Positions 62,220 through 64,000 of a DNA stretch of 64,000 bases are shown piece by piece. Source of the stretch: Hyphomicrobiales bacterium (GTDB taxonomy: Bacteria; Pseudomonadota; Alphaproteobacteria; Rhizobiales; Rhizobiaceae). Every line of letters begins with the position of its first letter. Position 1 is the stretch's first letter. The translations under genes were made by a program, and so were the position numbers. Below the pieces are notes generated by a model. The model saw nothing but the letters and a program-made list of their open reading frames with translations. It was not told where the DNA came from and did no database searches. The stretch covers positions 1 through 64,000 of the forward strand of contig JAFKJU010000029.1 of the NCBI GenBank assembly GCA_017305935.1, written 5' to 3'.

Positions 62220-63389
62220 ATGGATGATAAGAACCAACATGACCTGCCGACAGGCTCTTCTGAGGACAGGCCCGCCGACCGTGCCCCCGAAGCGTTGGCT
62301 GACGCTCCGGTCGAGGCGGGGCCGACCAGGACGGGAGTCCGGGTCGGCGTGCTCGTTATCGGGCTCATGGTCGCCTTCGTAGCCTGGTACGCCGTTTCCG
62401 ACAAGCTCGCCCCCTATACCGACCGCGGCACGGTCAGCGGCTACATTGCCCGACTAGCGCCCCGTGTTTCAGGCCCGGTAATCAGCGTCCACGTTGAGGA
62501 CAATACGATTGTCCAGGAGGGCGATCTTCTTTACGTGGTCGACCCGCGCCCGTTCGAGATCGCGGTCCAGCAGGCGGAAGTCGAACTCGAACAGGCGACC
62601 CAGTCAATCAACGCCTCGTCGGCGGCGCTGATCGCTGCACAGGCCAAGGTGTCGCAGGCCAGGGCCAAATTCGAAAACGCCAAGACCTCGAACGCCAGGA
62701 CGCAAAGCCTTGTACAGCGTGGTGTTGCCGCGCGGAAGCAGGAGGAAGCATCTCGCGCGGAACTCGAGGTCGCGCAGGCGGAGGTCGATGCGGCGGAGGC
62801 TGATCTGTCTAGCGCGGAAGCCGAGTTGGGGGCGGCGGGCGCCAGCAATCCGCGCATCAAGGCCGCTCGACTCAAGCTGGAAAGGGCGCAGCTCGACCTG
62901 ATCTACACACGGGTCGTGGCACCGACGCTCGGCGTGGTCACGAATCTCGATCTAGCAGTCGGCCAGTACGTGAGCGCGGGTTCGGCCGCTCTCACCTTCA
63001 TCGACGGAAGGGGAGCCTGGATCACGGCCGATATGCGCGAGAACCAGCTCGCCAATATCGAGCCGGGCAACAAGGTGGGCCTGCTTTTCGATGCCTTGCC
63101 GGGGCAGATTTTTACCGGGACCGTACACAGCGTCGGCTGGGGCATCGATACCGGACGGACCGCATCCAGCGGTCTGGTGCAGAACGAGCCGGAAACGCGC
63201 TGGTTCGAGCCGGCCCGCCGGTTTCCCGTGCGCATTGAACTCGATCGAGCGCTTTCGGAATGGCCTCGCACCGTCAGGGTGGGCGCGAAGGCCACCGTCG
63301 TGGTCTACGCCGCAGGCGAAAGCAATCCGTCAGCGTGGATCGCAATGGCCCTGCACCGCGCCCAGTCGCTTCTGTCCTATCTGTATTGA
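62220..63389 (+). CDS. EmrA/HlyD-family efflux adaptor
   Basis: A 389-residue membrane fusion protein: a disordered N-terminus, one helix (about 42-60), a lipoyl-like domain (GYIARLAPRVSGPVISVHVE), a long coiled-coil hairpin (about 110-220) and the barrel domain (GQYVSAGSAALTFIDGRGAW). It pairs with the DUF2955-like membrane protein 9 bases downstream, an arrangement seen for aromatic-compound or fusaric-acid-type efflux. Confidence 0.88.
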   Translation: MDDKNQHDLPTGSSEDRPADRAPEALADAPVEAGPTRTGVRVGVLVIGLMVAFVAWYAVSDKLAPYTDRGTVSGYIARLAPRVSGPVISVHVEDNTIVQEGDLLYVVDPRPFEIAVQQAEVELEQATQSINASSAALIAAQAKVSQARAKFENAKTSNARTQSLVQRGVAARKQEEASRAELEVAQAEVDAAEADLSSAEAELGAAGASNPRIKAARLKLERAQLDLIYTRVVAPTLGVVTNLDLAVGQYVSAGSAALTFIDGRGAWITADMRENQLANIEPGNKVGLLFDALPGQIFTGTVHSVGWGIDTGRTASSGLVQNEPETRWFEPARRFPVRIELDRALSEWPRTVRVGAKATVVVYAAGESNPSAWIAMALHRAQSLLSYLY

Positions 63390-63398
63390 GGTGGGGCC

Positions 63399-64000
63399 AT
63401 GTATGTTTCGCCCCGGCCGAGCTTTCGCGACGACCCAAATTTTCCTTTGCGCATGGCGCTGCTTGCGGTGATCTCGGTGGGCGCGATACCCTTTGTCATG
63501 CCCTCTATGCCGGCGCTGATGGCGGCCCTGCCGTTTGGCCTGATGGCCGGCATGCGCAAGGCCTTCGATCCGAAGAAAGCCATAGGAGGTCCTCTGGCGC
63601 TCATCATGATGATTTGGTTGGCAAGCGGCGTGCTCACCCTTCTCATGTCTTGGCCGGTGGCGTTCCTGATCGCGGTCGGCAGCCTCTATTTCGTCGCGTT
63701 CTATCTCATCCAGAGCACCGGCAACCCGATGGGGATGCTGATCCTGGTGTCCGTTGGCCTCGCCTCTATCCTGGGTATGAACTCCATCACTGCGCTCGAC
63801 GCCCTAAGTGATTCGGTGGTCGAGGCGGGCATCCTCGCATTGATCGCGATTCCGGTCCTTTACCTCCTCATTCCGCCGGCTACCCAGGAGAAAATGATCG
63901 ACGAATATACGCCCGCACCGGGCAATCACGTGCGATCGGCGCTCATCCGGGCGGTCGTCCTGCTCGGGCTCAGCTTCTGGCTCTACAGCTTCATCGATAT
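63399..64000 (+). CDS. DUF2955-like efflux membrane protein, 3' end outside window
   Basis: The first 200 residues of an inner-membrane protein: MYVSPRPSFRDDPNFPLRMA, then helices at about 19-50, 60-80, 82-100, 105-130 and 138-158, with FGLMAGMRKAFDPKKAIGG between. The pattern and position after an EmrA-like adaptor fit the DUF2955/FUSC-type efflux components. GTGGGG precedes the ATG. The gene continues beyond the window. Confidence 0.75.
   Translation, partial: MYVSPRPSFRDDPNFPLRMALLAVISVGAIPFVMPSMPALMAALPFGLMAGMRKAFDPKKAIGGPLALIMMIWLASGVLTLLMSWPVAFLIAVGSLYFVAFYLIQSTGNPMGMLILVSVGLASILGMNSITALDALSDSVVEAGILALIAIPVLYLLIPPATQEKMIDEYTPAPGNHVRSALIRAVVLLGLSFWLYSFID

Noticed and set aside
1..64000. 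CRISPR arrays, rRNA and tRNA genes, integrase gene and att direct repeats
   Set aside because: Looked for and not seen. The tRNA and att searches were by eye only, so a covariance-model tRNA scan would be needed to exclude them fully.

Overview
The window is GC-rich alphaproteobacterial DNA. It carries most of an integrative and conjugative element (ICE) backbone, then a three-gene cargo cassette, then a low-oxygen/stress block. The backbone gene set (ArdC, DUF2958, ParB, an MTase-strawberry-notch helicase, Toprim protein, DUF2493, DUF736, RepA/ParA, DUF2840, TraF, relaxase, TraG, trbBCDEJKLFGI) is the one known from rhizobial and sphingomonad ICEs, including the ICEMlSymR7A group. No rRNA, tRNA, CRISPR array or integrase was seen, so both element ends and the host species stay open (Hyphomicrobiales, Sphingomonadales or Rhodobacterales are all plausible).

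Layout. 0-2 kb: the edge of an IS3-family element and an AbiE toxin-antitoxin pair on the minus strand. 2.2-17.6 kb: plus-strand maintenance and anti-host genes. Three of them (ardC, parB, and the gene at 7077) are preceded by the same structured leader RNA, with compensatory base changes between copies. One minus-strand, lower-GC gene with a nuclease-like signature (15.5-16.0 kb) interrupts this block. 17.7-21.5 kb: HipBA, then a control module (XRE protein, QseM-like DUF2285 protein, FseA-like activator split by a +1 frameshift, RdfS-like HTH protein). Six GATCAT half-sites lie between hipB and the XRE gene. 21.5-28.1 kb: a replication initiator with iterons and DnaA boxes inside its reading frame, ParA, TraF, lytic transglycosylase, a strong oriT candidate and the relaxase. 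28.2-40.3 kb: TraG and the complete trb mating-pair operon.

At about 40,340 the DUF2274 gene that normally closes the trb operon is cut after about 33 codons. The sequence switches to a tightly coupled three-gene cassette (40.3-45.8 kb): a winged-helix protein that has probably lost its N-terminus, a PLD-superfamily protein with two Tdp1-like H-K-N motif sets, and an SNF2-type helicase. I do not recognise this trio as a named system; it is the best candidate for an undescribed defence or DNA-processing module.

From 45.8 kb the minus strand holds an arginine deiminase operon (arcDABC order) with an Fnr/FixK-type box upstream, then a CBS-BON protein, a zinc alcohol dehydrogenase and an RbbA-type ABC exporter with its HlyD partner. 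Beyond these are a DUF4105 membrane protein, a frameshifted hdeD, a TetR regulator with a small coupled gene, a GltS-like carrier, an EmrA-like adaptor and the start of a membrane protein. Together these look like an anoxia and envelope-stress fitness block.
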